From Caulobacter sp. FWC26 (GTDB lineage: Bacteria > Pseudomonadota > Alphaproteobacteria > Caulobacterales > Caulobacteraceae): a stretch of 64,000 bases of DNA. Shown here piece after piece: positions 54,732 to 63,835 of this stretch (its first letter is position 1; each line of letters begins with the position of its first letter). The notes beneath the pieces are model-generated. The model ran no database searches. It had not been told where the DNA came from and saw only the letters and a program-made list of their open reading frames with translations. The stretch lies in contig NZ_CP033875.1 of the NCBI RefSeq assembly GCF_002742645.2, positions 1,528,001-1,592,000 on the forward strand. The letters are read 5' to 3'. A program made the translations under genes and the position numbers.

Positions 54732-57518
54732 CTAGAAGTTATAGCGCAGGCCGACGATGAACTGGCGGCCGCTGTGCGTGTAGACGTTCAGGCGGTTGCT
54801 ATCGCCGACATATTGGTCGTTGAACTCGTCGGTCAGGTTCACGCCTTCGACCGAGAGCTTCAGGTTGTCGCGAATGTTCCAACTGGCCTGCATGTCGACA
54901 TTCAGGGTCTCGTTGGTGCCCTGGACGGTGTTGCCGTCGCTGCCGGGCACCTGGGTCAGGTAGCCGTCGCGATAGGCCAGCGAGCCCCGCACGCTCCACT
55001 TCGGCGTCTCGTAATAGAGCGTCAGGTTGGCGGCGTTCTTCGACAGGCCCACCAAGGTGGCGTTGACGGTCGGCGCGCCCGGCGCGGTCGAGGTCAGATA
55101 CTCGATCTTGGAGTCCACGTAGGTATAGTTGGCGATGACGCCGAAGTGGCTCCAGAAGCCCGGCAGGAAGGTGAAGGGCTGCTGGACGTTGATCTCGAAG
55201 CCTTTCAGGTCGCCGCCGTCAGAATTCACGGGCTGGGTGACCTGGAAGACTTGATCGGCCGTGGCGCCGGTGCCCGTCAGCAGGGAGTCCGGCAGGCCGA
55301 GGGTGTTGTAGACCGCCTCACGCCGGAGCGTGGCCACGAAGGTGTCGATGCGCTTGAAGAAGAAGCCGGCGGCGACCATCGTCCCTTGAGCGGGGTACCA
55401 TTCCAGCGAGACATCCAGGTTCTTGGACTGGGTCGGGTCGAGGAACGGGTTGCCTGAGCTGTAGTTGCGGTTGGCGCCCTGCACCGAGACATCACCGCCG
55501 GGCGATAGGGAGCCGATGCCGGGACGGGCGATTGTCTTTGCCGCGCTGAAGCGCGCCACGAACGTATCGGTCACGTCAGCGGCGAGGTTGAAAGACGGCA
55601 AGGTCAGGTCGTAGTCACGCTTGACCTCGACGCGTTTGATCGCCCCGCTGACAGCGGCGTAGCCCGCAGACTCCTGCTGGGTGTGAACCCGGCGTACACC
55701 GGCGTCACCCCGGAAGGGCATGCCGAAGGCCTCGAACTTGAAGTCGGCCTGGATGTAAGCGCCGGTGTCCTGCTCCTCGACCGCGCCGTATTGGCCACGC
55801 GCCGAGCTGTTGTTGGTGTTGGTCAGAGCGTAGATGCCCGTGTTGCTGTAGATGTTCAGCAGCGCGTTGTACTTGTCGATGTCCGGCGCGAGCCAGGCGG
55901 TGGCGTTGCCGGTCGGCATGTCGAGGTTCTTGCCGAAACCGCTGAACACCTTCGACACCGAGGCCAACTCGGCGGGCGTCAGGGTCTGGCTGACGGTCTC
56001 GCTGGTCCGGTAGGCGCCGTAGCTGTCGTATTCGAACTTGCGCCAATCCAGGCCCGCCTTGATCCGCAGGTTGTCGTTGGCTTCCCACTCGCCATAGACC
56101 TTGGCCGTCGAGAACTGGTTCTCGACGAATTGCGGGCGGATACGGACCTCGGACGTGCCGTTGATCGCCGACCAGTTGGCCGGATCGGTCGGGTCGAAGC
56201 CCAGCAGGATCTGCGGCGCGCGGCTGTTGCGGAAGTCGTAGGTGTAGTTCTGGCTGTTGGCCCGGTCGAAGGTGATGATCGTCGAGATCGGCTGCGTGAA
56301 CGTGGAGTCCGCATAGCCGGCCAGAGCGCCGACCACGAGCCGCGAGCCGAAGTTGTGTTTCGCCGAGAGCGTGAACTGCTTGAACTCGGTGTTCAGCTCG
56401 TCATAGGCCGACTGCGTGCGCAGATCGACGTTGTCCATCCGGGCGTAGACGAGGTTCCCGTTCTGGACGACGCCGTCCCGGATGATCGTCTGCGGCTTGC
56501 CGACGCCAGACCGCGAAAGGCCGATCGCCTGAAGTTGCGCTTCTTTGCGGATGCCGTGCAGATAGGCGTACAGGGTATCGAGCGTGATCTCGGTGTCGGG
56601 CGTCGGCTTGAACTGGAACGAGCCGGTGATCCCAAGGCGCTTATTGTCGATATCGTAGCTGACATAGGACGGGATGCGCGGTGCGAAGATGCCGGTGGTC
56701 GCGTCAGTATTGTTGATCTGGGCGATCGTGTAACCCGGCACCGTCGAGGCGGCGTTGAAGCCGCCGTTGCTGCCGCCGACCGCCCAGCGCGTGATGTTGG
56801 CGCCTTCTTCCTTCAAGCGGCGCTGTTCGTAGGCCACCGAGACCAGCGCGCCCAGCTTGCCATCGAAAAAGGTGCGGCTGGCAAGAGCCGAGACACGTGG
56901 CGTGGTCTTGCCCGACAGGTCGTTGTAGCTGCCGCCGACCGCCATCACGAGTTGGGGCTTGCGGGTGTCGAAGGGGCGGGCGGTCGTCAGGTCCACGGTG
57001 GCGCCTAGCGAGCCTTCTTCAACATCCGCGGAAGCGGTCTTGCGGACGGCGATGCTGTTGAAGAGGTCGGACGCGAAGACGTTGAAGTCGAACCCGCGGC
57101 CACGGTTGGTGCCGCCGCTGTTGGCGGTGCCGCCGGTGGTGGAGATCGCCTCCATGCCGTTGATGCGAACGCGTGTGTACTCAGAGCCGAGGCCCCGTAC
57201 GGTGATCTGGCGGCCTTCGCCGTTGATGCGCGAGATCGAGACGCCGGGGATACGCTGCAGCGACTCCGCAAGATTGAGGTCGGGGAACTGGGCGATATCC
57301 TCGGCCTTGATCGCGTCCACAACGCCGCTTTCGTTGCGCTTCAGGTTCATCGCGCTCTGCAAGCTGGCGCGGAAGCCGGTGACCACGACGGCCTCGACCG
57401 TGTCGTCGGTCTGCGGCGCAGCGGTTTGAGCGGTGGCGGCGGTCGCGAGGCTCAACGCCAGGGCCGAGGCGCTCAGCGCCAGAACAGCGCGCGCGGCGGG
57501 GTAGCGGTTGGTCGACAT
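54732..57518 (-). CDS. TonB-dependent receptor, sugar-uptake type
   Basis: A 928-residue outer-membrane receptor of the group typified by Caulobacter sugar receptors. The signal peptide ends LATAATAQ. TonB-box-like EAVVVTGFRASLQSAMNLKR and a plug with DAIKAEDIAQFPDLNLAESL and QRIPGVSISRINGEGRQITV follow. The barrel ends QFIVGLRYNF. The start is the ATG at 57518, after GGGAGGG. It is divergent from a GudP-type aldarate transporter, so it probably imports an aldarate or a conjugate of one across the outer membrane. Confidence 0.95.
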   Translation of the reverse strand: MSTNRYPAARAVLALSASALALSLATAATAQTAAPQTDDTVEAVVVTGFRASLQSAMNLKRNESGVVDAIKAEDIAQFPDLNLAESLQRIPGVSISRINGEGRQITVRGLGSEYTRVRINGMEAISTTGGTANSGGTNRGRGFDFNVFASDLFNSIAVRKTASADVEEGSLGATVDLTTARPFDTRKPQLVMAVGGSYNDLSGKTTPRVSALASRTFFDGKLGALVSVAYEQRRLKEEGANITRWAVGGSNGGFNAASTVPGYTIAQINNTDATTGIFAPRIPSYVSYDIDNKRLGITGSFQFKPTPDTEITLDTLYAYLHGIRKEAQLQAIGLSRSGVGKPQTIIRDGVVQNGNLVYARMDNVDLRTQSAYDELNTEFKQFTLSAKHNFGSRLVVGALAGYADSTFTQPISTIITFDRANSQNYTYDFRNSRAPQILLGFDPTDPANWSAINGTSEVRIRPQFVENQFSTAKVYGEWEANDNLRIKAGLDWRKFEYDSYGAYRTSETVSQTLTPAELASVSKVFSGFGKNLDMPTGNATAWLAPDIDKYNALLNIYSNTGIYALTNTNNSSARGQYGAVEEQDTGAYIQADFKFEAFGMPFRGDAGVRRVHTQQESAGYAAVSGAIKRVEVKRDYDLTLPSFNLAADVTDTFVARFSAAKTIARPGIGSLSPGGDVSVQGANRNYSSGNPFLDPTQSKNLDVSLEWYPAQGTMVAAGFFFKRIDTFVATLRREAVYNTLGLPDSLLTGTGATADQVFQVTQPVNSDGGDLKGFEINVQQPFTFLPGFWSHFGVIANYTYVDSKIEYLTSTAPGAPTVNATLVGLSKNAANLTLYYETPKWSVRGSLAYRDGYLTQVPGSDGNTVQGTNETLNVDMQASWNIRDNLKLSVEGVNLTDEFNDQYVGDSNRLNVYTHSGRQFIVGLRYNF

Positions 57519-57880
57519 GATCCCTCCCAGTGCCCGCATTTGGCGGGTCTCATTGGTGGCGAAGGCGGCCAGGACCCCCTTCTTCGTTGGCTCAAGATAG
57601 GAATGGGTTCTTGTCGAGGGCCAATCTCAATCAGGTATGAACCGATGCGCGTTCGGCACGGATCGACGACGTCAATCGCTTTAGGTTCGCCCAAAACCAG
57701 CTGCCGCGATCGAGTTTCCGACTAGGGGCGGGCGCCGGGGCGACGAAATCGATGCGGTCGGCGCCTTGATCCATGTCCTGTGTGGATCGGTCCATAGGCG
57801 ATTTGACTTAGACGCCCGCCGCGGGCGCCTCTAGCGTCAATCCTATCAACGCCGACGCGAGATCGGCTCTTTGGGAAGGG
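57519..57880. promoter_or_regulatory. Divergent promoter region between TonB receptor and gudP
   Basis: These 362 bases separate divergent receptor and transporter genes and should hold both promoters and any operator. GCCCGCCGCGGGC (near 57809) is a short GC palindrome. No clear LysR or other operator could be assigned by eye, and no gene is apparent. Confidence 0.5.
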
Positions 57881-59203
57881 ATGCGTATGACCGACTCCAC
57901 CAAGCGGACACGTGTGCGCTGGCTGATCATCACGGTCCTCTTCATCATCACCACCATCAATTACGCCGACCGCGCGACCTTCTCGATCGCCGGCCAATCG
58001 GCGTCGAAGGAGCTGGGGCTGGATCCGGTGGCCATGGGGTACATCCTGTCGGCCTTCGCCTGGGCTTACGTCCTGGGCCAGATTCCCGGGGGGGCGTTGC
58101 TCGACAAGTTCGGCTCCAAGCGGATCTACGTCATTTCGCTGGTGGTCTGGTCGCTGTTTACGGCGCTTCAGGGGTTCGCCGGGTTCTTCACGGGCCTGGC
58201 GGCGGCCTCCGTGTTCTTCGCCATGAGGTTCGCCGTGGGCTTGGGCGAGTCGCCCTCGTTTCCCGCCAACGCCCGCATCGTGGCGGCTTGGTTTCCGGGA
58301 TCGGAGCGGGGCACCGCCTCGGCGATCTTCAATTCAGCCCAGTACTTCTCGCTGGTGGCCTTCGCCCCGTTGATGGGCTGGCTAGCCCACACCTTCGGCT
58401 GGCGCTCGGTGTTCTGGGTGATGGGCGTGGTCGGGCTGGTCGCCGCCGTCGTCTTCGTCAAGCTGATCCACAGCCCATTGACCCATCCTGCGGTCAACAA
58501 GGCCGAGGTTGACTTTATCGAGGCCGGCGGGGGACTGGTGCGCATGGAGGAAGCCTCGGCTTCGAACGGCGCGGCCTTCACCTGGGCCAACGTCAAGCAG
58601 GTGTTGTCCAGCCGGATGCTGCTGGGCGTGTATCTGGGGCAGTACTGCATCAACGTGCTGACCTACTTCTTCGTCACCTGGTTCCCGATCTACCTCGTGA
58701 AGGCGCGGGGCATGTCGATCATGGAGGCGGGCTTCACCGCCGCCGCGCCCGCGCTGTGCGGCTTCATCGGCGGTGTGTTCGGCGGGATCATGTCGGACAT
58801 GCTGCTCAAGCGCACCGGCTCGCTCGACATCGCCCGCAAGACGCCGCTGCTGATCGGCATGCTGCTGGCCACCTGCATCATGGCCTGCGTGTGGATCGAG
58901 CAGGAGTGGCTTGTCGTGGTGGTGATGGCGCTGGCCTTCTTCGGCAAGGGCGTCGCTTCGCTGGGCTGGGCGGTGGTTTCGGACACCTCGCCCAAGGAGA
59001 TGGCCGGCGTGACGGGCGGGGTCTTCAACACCTTCGGCAACGCCGCCGGCATCGTGACCCCGATCGTCATCGGCTACATCGTCAAGGCCACGGGCTCGTT
59101 CGACGGCGCCTTGATCTTCGTCGGCGTCCACTGCGTGATCACCATCCTGGCCTATTTCCTGATCGTTGGGAAAATCCAGCGGCTGGAACTGAAGGCGGCT
59201 TAA
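57881..59203 (+). CDS. gudP: Glucarate/galactarate:proton symporter, GudP-type MFS
   Basis: A 440-residue permease with 12 membrane helices of the anion:cation symporter group. It matches E. coli GudP along its length in remembered motifs: INYADRATFSIAGQSASKEL, GLDPVAMGYILSAFAWAYVL, GQIPGGALLDKFGSKR, NARIVAAWFPGSERGTASAI and GQYCINVLTYFFVTWFPIYL. It would import D-glucarate or galactarate across the inner membrane. The next gene starts three bases after its stop. The 5-dehydro-4-deoxyglucarate dehydratase end at the right edge of the window supports the substrate call. Confidence 0.92.
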   Translation: MRMTDSTKRTRVRWLIITVLFIITTINYADRATFSIAGQSASKELGLDPVAMGYILSAFAWAYVLGQIPGGALLDKFGSKRIYVISLVVWSLFTALQGFAGFFTGLAAASVFFAMRFAVGLGESPSFPANARIVAAWFPGSERGTASAIFNSAQYFSLVAFAPLMGWLAHTFGWRSVFWVMGVVGLVAAVVFVKLIHSPLTHPAVNKAEVDFIEAGGGLVRMEEASASNGAAFTWANVKQVLSSRMLLGVYLGQYCINVLTYFFVTWFPIYLVKARGMSIMEAGFTAAAPALCGFIGGVFGGIMSDMLLKRTGSLDIARKTPLLIGMLLATCIMACVWIEQEWLVVVVMALAFFGKGVASLGWAVVSDTSPKEMAGVTGGVFNTFGNAAGIVTPIVIGYIVKATGSFDGALIFVGVHCVITILAYFLIVGKIQRLELKAA

Positions 59204-59206
59204 AGC

Positions 59207-61051
59207 ATGACCACCCGTCGCTTTTTCCTCGCTGGCGTTTCGGCGCTGGTGCTGGCGGGCGGAGCGGGGCCCGCCGCGGCCGCGCCGGTCGCGACGATCG
59301 CCACGCCGATGGCCCCGCCCGAATGGGCGCTGCTGCAGCGCCAGTTGCTCAGGGCCAACGAGGAGGCCTGCGCGGCCTTCTTTGCGCGCTATTTCGACGA
59401 GCGGGGCTGGCTGCAAGCCGTGGCGCGCTGGGGCGCCAATGACGGGCCCGACGACGCGATCGAGAACGTCAACGACTGGCCGACGCTGCACGCCCTGGGC
59501 GCCGATGACAGCGTACTGGCCATGGCCAAGAAGGCTTTCGAAGGCAATGTCGCCCAGTACACGGCGGCCCGGACCCAAGAGGTGCCCTTCACGCGAGAGG
59601 GCATGTACTTCCGCGAGTTCCCGGTCATGACCGACTGGCAGCACCTGTCCGAAGGGCTGTCGGTCTTCAACCTGCTGGGTCTGTCGGACCCCTACGATGT
59701 TCGATACCGCGACCGGGTCAAGCGCTTCTCGGGATTCTACACGGGCGAGGACAAGACCGTCGCCAACTACGACACGGAGCGGAAAATCATCCGCAGCATG
59801 ATCACCGGCAGCAAGGGGCCGATGCTGCGCCAGGCGACGCCGCTGGACTGGGCCGGAGACCGTTTCGATCCGACCCACTTCTTCATGGAGCACGGCGAGA
59901 GCACCTACGAGGAGACGCTGCGCCACTACGACGAGTATGGCGACGTGGTCGGCGACGCGCCTCTGAACCTGCAAGCCACCAGCCTGGTGCTCAACGCCTA
60001 TATGCTGGACCAGGAGCCCAAGTACCGCGACTGGATCGTCTCCTATGTCGACGCCTGGATCGAGCGGGCCAAGGCCAATAGCGACGTGCTGCCCAGCAAG
60101 ATCGGGCTGGACGGCAAGATCGGCGGCCCCAAGGGTCAGTGGTGGAGCGGGACCTATGGCTGGGGCTTCAGCCCCGTAGCGCCGCACACGGGAAAGCGCG
60201 AGGACCGCAACCGCGTGCCAAGGTCCGTCGTCGGGTTCCTCAACGCCTATCTGCTGACCGGCGACGATAAGTACCTCGATGTCTGGCGGCGCCAGAACGC
60301 CGTGATCAACGCCCAGAAGAAGGTCGTCGACGGCAAGGTCATGACGCCCCGCATGTATGGTCCTAAGGGCTGGTACGGCTATGCGCCCGGCGAATACCGG
60401 CTGAACGGGCTGGAGATCTGGTACATGTCGCAGACGGCGTCGGACCGGGCGCGGGCCGCCGACCACCCCTGGCTCGCCTTCCTGGAAGGACAGGACGCGA
60501 CCTATCCGGTAAAGGCGCTGCGAGCCGATCTGGAGCGTGTCCGCGCTCGCGCCCAGGCGCTGCGCGACGACAAGACGACGCCTGACACGCGTCTGGCGGA
60601 CGCCACCTTGAACATCAATCCGGCCAGCGTCACCGCCCTGATCCACCTGATGGAAGGCGGGATCCACATTGCGCGTCCGCCGTGGTCGCCGACCTCGCCG
60701 GCGCAAGGCGGCGCGCTGCACTACGCGCGCCTGCGTTGGTTTGATCCCGTGCGCCGCCGCGCGGGTGTCCCTGAGGACGTGGCGGCTCTGGTTGAGCGGC
60801 TCGCCGATGACGAGACGGTGGTGACCCTGGTCAACACCAACCAGGTCAGCGCCCGGGAGGTCACTGTACAGGGTGGCGCTTATGGCGAGCATCAGATCCT
60901 CAGCGCCCAGATCGGCGATGCGCCAGCCAAGGCGGTCGACGCCTCGGCGTTCTCGCTAAGCCTGGCGCCTGGCGCGGGGGCGACCTTGACCCTGAAGATG
61001 AAGCGCCACGCCAACCCACCGAGCCTGAGCTTCCCGTGGGATAGGCGCTAG
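59207..61051 (+). CDS. Tat-exported protein of unknown function, aldarate locus
   Basis: A 614-residue protein with a clear twin-arginine signal (TTRRFFLAGVSALVLAG). The body is rich in Trp, Tyr and acidic residues (PVMTDWQHLSEGLSVFNLLG, FFMEHGESTYEETLRHYDEY, GPKGQWWSGTYGWGFSPVAP) and looks like a helical (alpha/alpha) barrel followed by a C-terminal beta part (ARLRWFDPVRRRAG, then TLVNTNQVSAREVTVQGGAY). This layout is common in periplasmic glycoside hydrolases and polysaccharide lyases, but I recognise no family. It is co-transcribed with gudP and convergent with the esterase gene (four-base overlap). Confidence 0.75.
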   Translation: MTTRRFFLAGVSALVLAGGAGPAAAAPVATIATPMAPPEWALLQRQLLRANEEACAAFFARYFDERGWLQAVARWGANDGPDDAIENVNDWPTLHALGADDSVLAMAKKAFEGNVAQYTAARTQEVPFTREGMYFREFPVMTDWQHLSEGLSVFNLLGLSDPYDVRYRDRVKRFSGFYTGEDKTVANYDTERKIIRSMITGSKGPMLRQATPLDWAGDRFDPTHFFMEHGESTYEETLRHYDEYGDVVGDAPLNLQATSLVLNAYMLDQEPKYRDWIVSYVDAWIERAKANSDVLPSKIGLDGKIGGPKGQWWSGTYGWGFSPVAPHTGKREDRNRVPRSVVGFLNAYLLTGDDKYLDVWRRQNAVINAQKKVVDGKVMTPRMYGPKGWYGYAPGEYRLNGLEIWYMSQTASDRARAADHPWLAFLEGQDATYPVKALRADLERVRARAQALRDDKTTPDTRLADATLNINPASVTALIHLMEGGIHIARPPWSPTSPAQGGALHYARLRWFDPVRRRAGVPEDVAALVERLADDETVVTLVNTNQVSAREVTVQGGAYGEHQILSAQIGDAPAKAVDASAFSLSLAPGAGATLTLKMKRHANPPSLSFPWDRR

Positions 61052-62613
61052 GTTCCTTCCTTGAGGAACGGGGCGGCGGCGAACAACTCCCGCTCAGCCT
61101 TGCGCGGATCATCGACCATCCGCGAGGTCTCGTTGATGACCAGCGTGGCCCGACGCGGCAGGTCGTACTTTTCCCAAGCGGGGATGGCTGCGCCATTGGG
61201 ATCGCCGGTTCGCGCGAAGTTGACGAAGGCGGCGCTCATCTGGTCGCGCACCTTTTGCGCGGCGGCCCCAGTCCCGGTCATCGACCCCTTCGCGTCCAGG
61301 GTCCCGAACACCAGCGGGATGTCATAGCCATGGAAGGCCCCCATCTTCGGATCGGTCTGGGCGCCGAAATCCAGCTGGTACATCCAGGCCGGGGCCCCGA
61401 TCCCCGCGCGCCGTTCGGCCTGGATCAGGTGGCCGGGCCAGGACCGTCCCGCCGTGGTGATGGCGAAGAAGCAGTCCGACGGCGTGTAGTGGGGATAGAG
61501 TCGGCGGTACTGGGCGACCAGGTATTCGGGCGACAGGTCCAGCACCAGCTCGTTGTCGAGCTTGCCGGGCAGCTCCGCCCAGGTCATCGCGAAGTTCTTC
61601 GGATCGCCGCCCAAGAACGCCTTGGTCTCGTCGTGGGTGTTGCCGATGATCATCGGGATATGGGCGCTTTCGCGCGGCGCGTCCGGATAGAACGGATGCC
61701 GTGAGAGCACGCGGTGGTCGACGACGGACCAGAAGACGATGCTTCCCTTACGCTCGAGCGGGTCGCGCATCTTCAGCGCCTCGACCAGTTGTCCAGCGGG
61801 CAGGGTCTTCAGGCGCTCGGTCTGGTCGGGCTTGAGGCCCAACTGAGCCATGAAGGCCTTGGCGCGGATCGTGGCGTGGATCGGCCCCATCGCCGTCACG
61901 TGCTGGCCGCTCATGGTCGCGACCTTGTGGTAGAGGCCCGCCGCGCGCGGCATGGCCATCAGGGTCACCAGCTTGGCCCCGCCGCCGGACTGGCCGAAGG
62001 TCATGACATTGCCAGGATCGCCGCCGAAGGCCGCGATGTTGTCGCGCACCCACTCCAGCGCCAGGATCAGGTCGAGATTGCCGACATTGCCGCTGTCGGC
62101 GAGGTCGGGATCGCCCAGGCGGGCCAGATAGGCATAGCCGAAACAGTTGAGGCGATGGTTCACCGTGACCACGACCACGTCGTGGGTGCGCGCCAGCCAG
62201 GTTCCGTCATAGAGCGGGCTCGATCCCGAGCCGTTGGCATGGGCGCCGCCATGCACATAGACCATCACCGGCCGCCGCTTTCCATCGGCGAGGGCGGGGG
62301 TCCAGACGTTCAGGAACAGGCAGTCTTCGCTGGTGGCCTCCTCGGCCCTGGTCTGGGGACAGGCCGGGCCATAGGCCAGCGCGTCGACGACACCCTTCCA
62401 CGGTTGGGCCGCCTGCGCCGGCTGGAACCGCCGCGGGGCGGTGTCAGCGCCATACCGCACGCCCTTGAAGACCTTGATCCCGTCGACCTCCAGCCCGCGT
62501 ACCCGGCCCGCCACCGTGTCGGCGATCGGGGCGGCGCGACCACTCGCATGGACCTGCGGGGCGACGGCCGCCGCCAAGGTTCCGGCCAGGACGGCGCGGC
62601 GATCGAGGGTCAT
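61048..62613 (-). CDS. Tat-exported type-B carboxylesterase
   Basis: A 521-residue alpha/beta hydrolase. The twin-arginine signal LDRRAVLAGTLAAAVAPQVH places it in the periplasm. Carboxylesterase motifs: EDCLFLNVWTPA, VYVHGGAHANGSGS (oxyanion hole), nucleophile Ser in FGQSGGGAKLVTLMAM (usual form GESAGG), acid Glu in NTHDETKAF and His in FHGYDIPLVFG. It would cleave esters, perhaps aldarate esters given the locus. The ATG at 62613 follows GGGAGAG; the upstream frame extension is a shadow. The stop overlaps that of the preceding convergent gene. Confidence 0.92.
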   Translation of the reverse strand: MTLDRRAVLAGTLAAAVAPQVHASGRAAPIADTVAGRVRGLEVDGIKVFKGVRYGADTAPRRFQPAQAAQPWKGVVDALAYGPACPQTRAEEATSEDCLFLNVWTPALADGKRRPVMVYVHGGAHANGSGSSPLYDGTWLARTHDVVVVTVNHRLNCFGYAYLARLGDPDLADSGNVGNLDLILALEWVRDNIAAFGGDPGNVMTFGQSGGGAKLVTLMAMPRAAGLYHKVATMSGQHVTAMGPIHATIRAKAFMAQLGLKPDQTERLKTLPAGQLVEALKMRDPLERKGSIVFWSVVDHRVLSRHPFYPDAPRESAHIPMIIGNTHDETKAFLGGDPKNFAMTWAELPGKLDNELVLDLSPEYLVAQYRRLYPHYTPSDCFFAITTAGRSWPGHLIQAERRAGIGAPAWMYQLDFGAQTDPKMGAFHGYDIPLVFGTLDAKGSMTGTGAAAQKVRDQMSAAFVNFARTGDPNGAAIPAWEKYDLPRRATLVINETSRMVDDPRKAERELFAAAPFLKEGT

Positions 62614-62672
62614 GATGTCTCTCCCGGGGCTTTTGTCGTTGGGCGCGGGCGCGCCGGGGAGAGGCCTGCGCG

Positions 62673-63581
62673 TCAGCGCGCGGCGGGCTCCGCCGGCGAC
62701 GCCTCGGCCAGGCAAAGGTCGATGAAGGTCTGGAGGATCGGGCTCTCGTTGTCCTTGCGCCAAGCCATGTAGAGCTCGACGGGTCGGTCTGGCGTCGTCT
62801 CGACGGGCCGGAACTGCACGTCGTCGAAATTGAGGCTCATCGCCGCCTCGGGGACGATCGCCGCGCCGAGCCCCGCGTGGACCAGGGCCAGCATCGAGTG
62901 GATCTGGGTGACGTGCTGCACGTAGTTCGGAGTCACGCCGTTGGCGTCGAACAGGGTCGTCAGCATGTTGTAGAAATAGCCGGCGCCTTCAGGCGAATAC
63001 ATGATCAAAGGCTGGTCGTCGAAGTCGGCCAGGGTAAGGGAGGCCTTGGCCAGGCGCGCATCTCCCGTCGGCAGGGCCGCGACCAGCGCCTCGGAAAGCA
63101 CGCGCGCGGTGGCGAACTCGGCCCGTTCCATCGGAGGGCGGACCAGGCCGATGTCGATCCGGCCCGTCAACAAGGCCTCGACCTGTTCGCGCGTCACCAT
63201 CTCGCGCAGGGTCAGATCGGCGTTGGGCAGGCGGGCTTTCGACAGGATCACCAGCTGGGGCAGAAAGTTGTAGCCCGAAGCGGCGGTGAACCCGATCGCG
63301 ATCTGGCCCGCGTCCCCGCTGGCGATCCGGCGCGTGGCCAAGGCCGCGCTCTCGGCCAGGCGCAGGATCCGGCGAGCCTCCAATAGGAAGGCGCGGCCTG
63401 CGGGCGTTAGGCGCACCGAGCGGCTGGTGCGGTCCAGCAGGGTCACGCCCAGGATTCGCTCCAGAAGCTGCACCTGCCGGCTGAGCGGCGGCTGCGTCAT
63501 GTTCAGCCGCTGCGCCGCTCGACCGAAGTGCAGCTCCTCGGCCGTGGCCACGAAGCAGCGAAGCTGGCTCAGTTCGAACAT
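62673..63581 (-). CDS. LysR-family transcriptional regulator
   Basis: A 302-residue regulator. The N-terminal winged helix-turn-helix is at 1-60 (MFELSQLRCFVATAEELHFG, NMTQPPLSRQVQLLER). The periplasmic-binding-protein-like effector domain is at about 90-295 (GQIAIGFTAASGYNFLPQLV, MYSPEGAGYFYNMLTTLFDA). The family start is at 63581. An ATG at 63683 would add 34 residues and overlaps the end of the aldehyde-dehydrogenase-like remnant. It likely controls the aldarate genes around it. It precedes the esterase gene by 59 bases. Confidence 0.92.
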   Translation of the reverse strand: MFELSQLRCFVATAEELHFGRAAQRLNMTQPPLSRQVQLLERILGVTLLDRTSRSVRLTPAGRAFLLEARRILRLAESAALATRRIASGDAGQIAIGFTAASGYNFLPQLVILSKARLPNADLTLREMVTREQVEALLTGRIDIGLVRPPMERAEFATARVLSEALVAALPTGDARLAKASLTLADFDDQPLIMYSPEGAGYFYNMLTTLFDANGVTPNYVQHVTQIHSMLALVHAGLGAAIVPEAAMSLNFDDVQFRPVETTPDRPVELYMAWRKDNESPILQTFIDLCLAEASPAEPAAR

Positions 63582-63679
63582 CGGAAAGCGCCCGTCGACA
63601 ACACCCTGGAGGCGCGAAGCTAGACGCTCGTTCGGACCGATCGCCAGCGTCTTCTTGCCGGGCAGAGGCGCGAAGGCGT

Positions 63680-63835
63680 TCATGGCGGCGCCAGTGCGCC
63701 GTCGATCCGTCGCTCGCCGAAGCGAAACGCCAGGCGCACGCCGGTCGATGCGTCAAACGCATGGACAGTGCCGGCTTGGCCCTGACGAGCCGCACCGGCG
63801 ATCAGAGACTCACCCGTGAGCGGCACGGCGAACAT
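63680..63835 (-). pseudogene. Remnant of an alpha-ketoglutarate semialdehyde dehydrogenase gene (5' end)
   Basis: An open frame of 51 codons begins [20 protein letters not shown] and continues AGTVHAFDASTGVRLAFRFG. This resembles the first 35-40 residues of alpha-ketoglutarate semialdehyde dehydrogenases (LTG-x-x-LI ... A-(F/I)-(D/N)-x-(A)-T-G-x-x-L). It stops at 63680, where a full enzyme would need about 480 more residues. The start overlaps the dehydratase stop by 26 bases, a typical coupled arrangement. The rest of the gene seems to have been deleted and replaced by the LysR gene region. Confidence 0.5.

Noticed and set aside
58382..60892. 836-codon open frame on the minus strand
   Set aside because: Antisense to gudP and the Tat-exported gene, which have clear protein motifs.
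63693..63809. C-terminal TOBE domain of a sugar ABC-transporter ATPase
   Set aside because: The segment VHAFDASTGVRL first suggested this, but the frame begins with its own ATG and LTGESLIAG, fitting the N-terminus of a semialdehyde dehydrogenase better.
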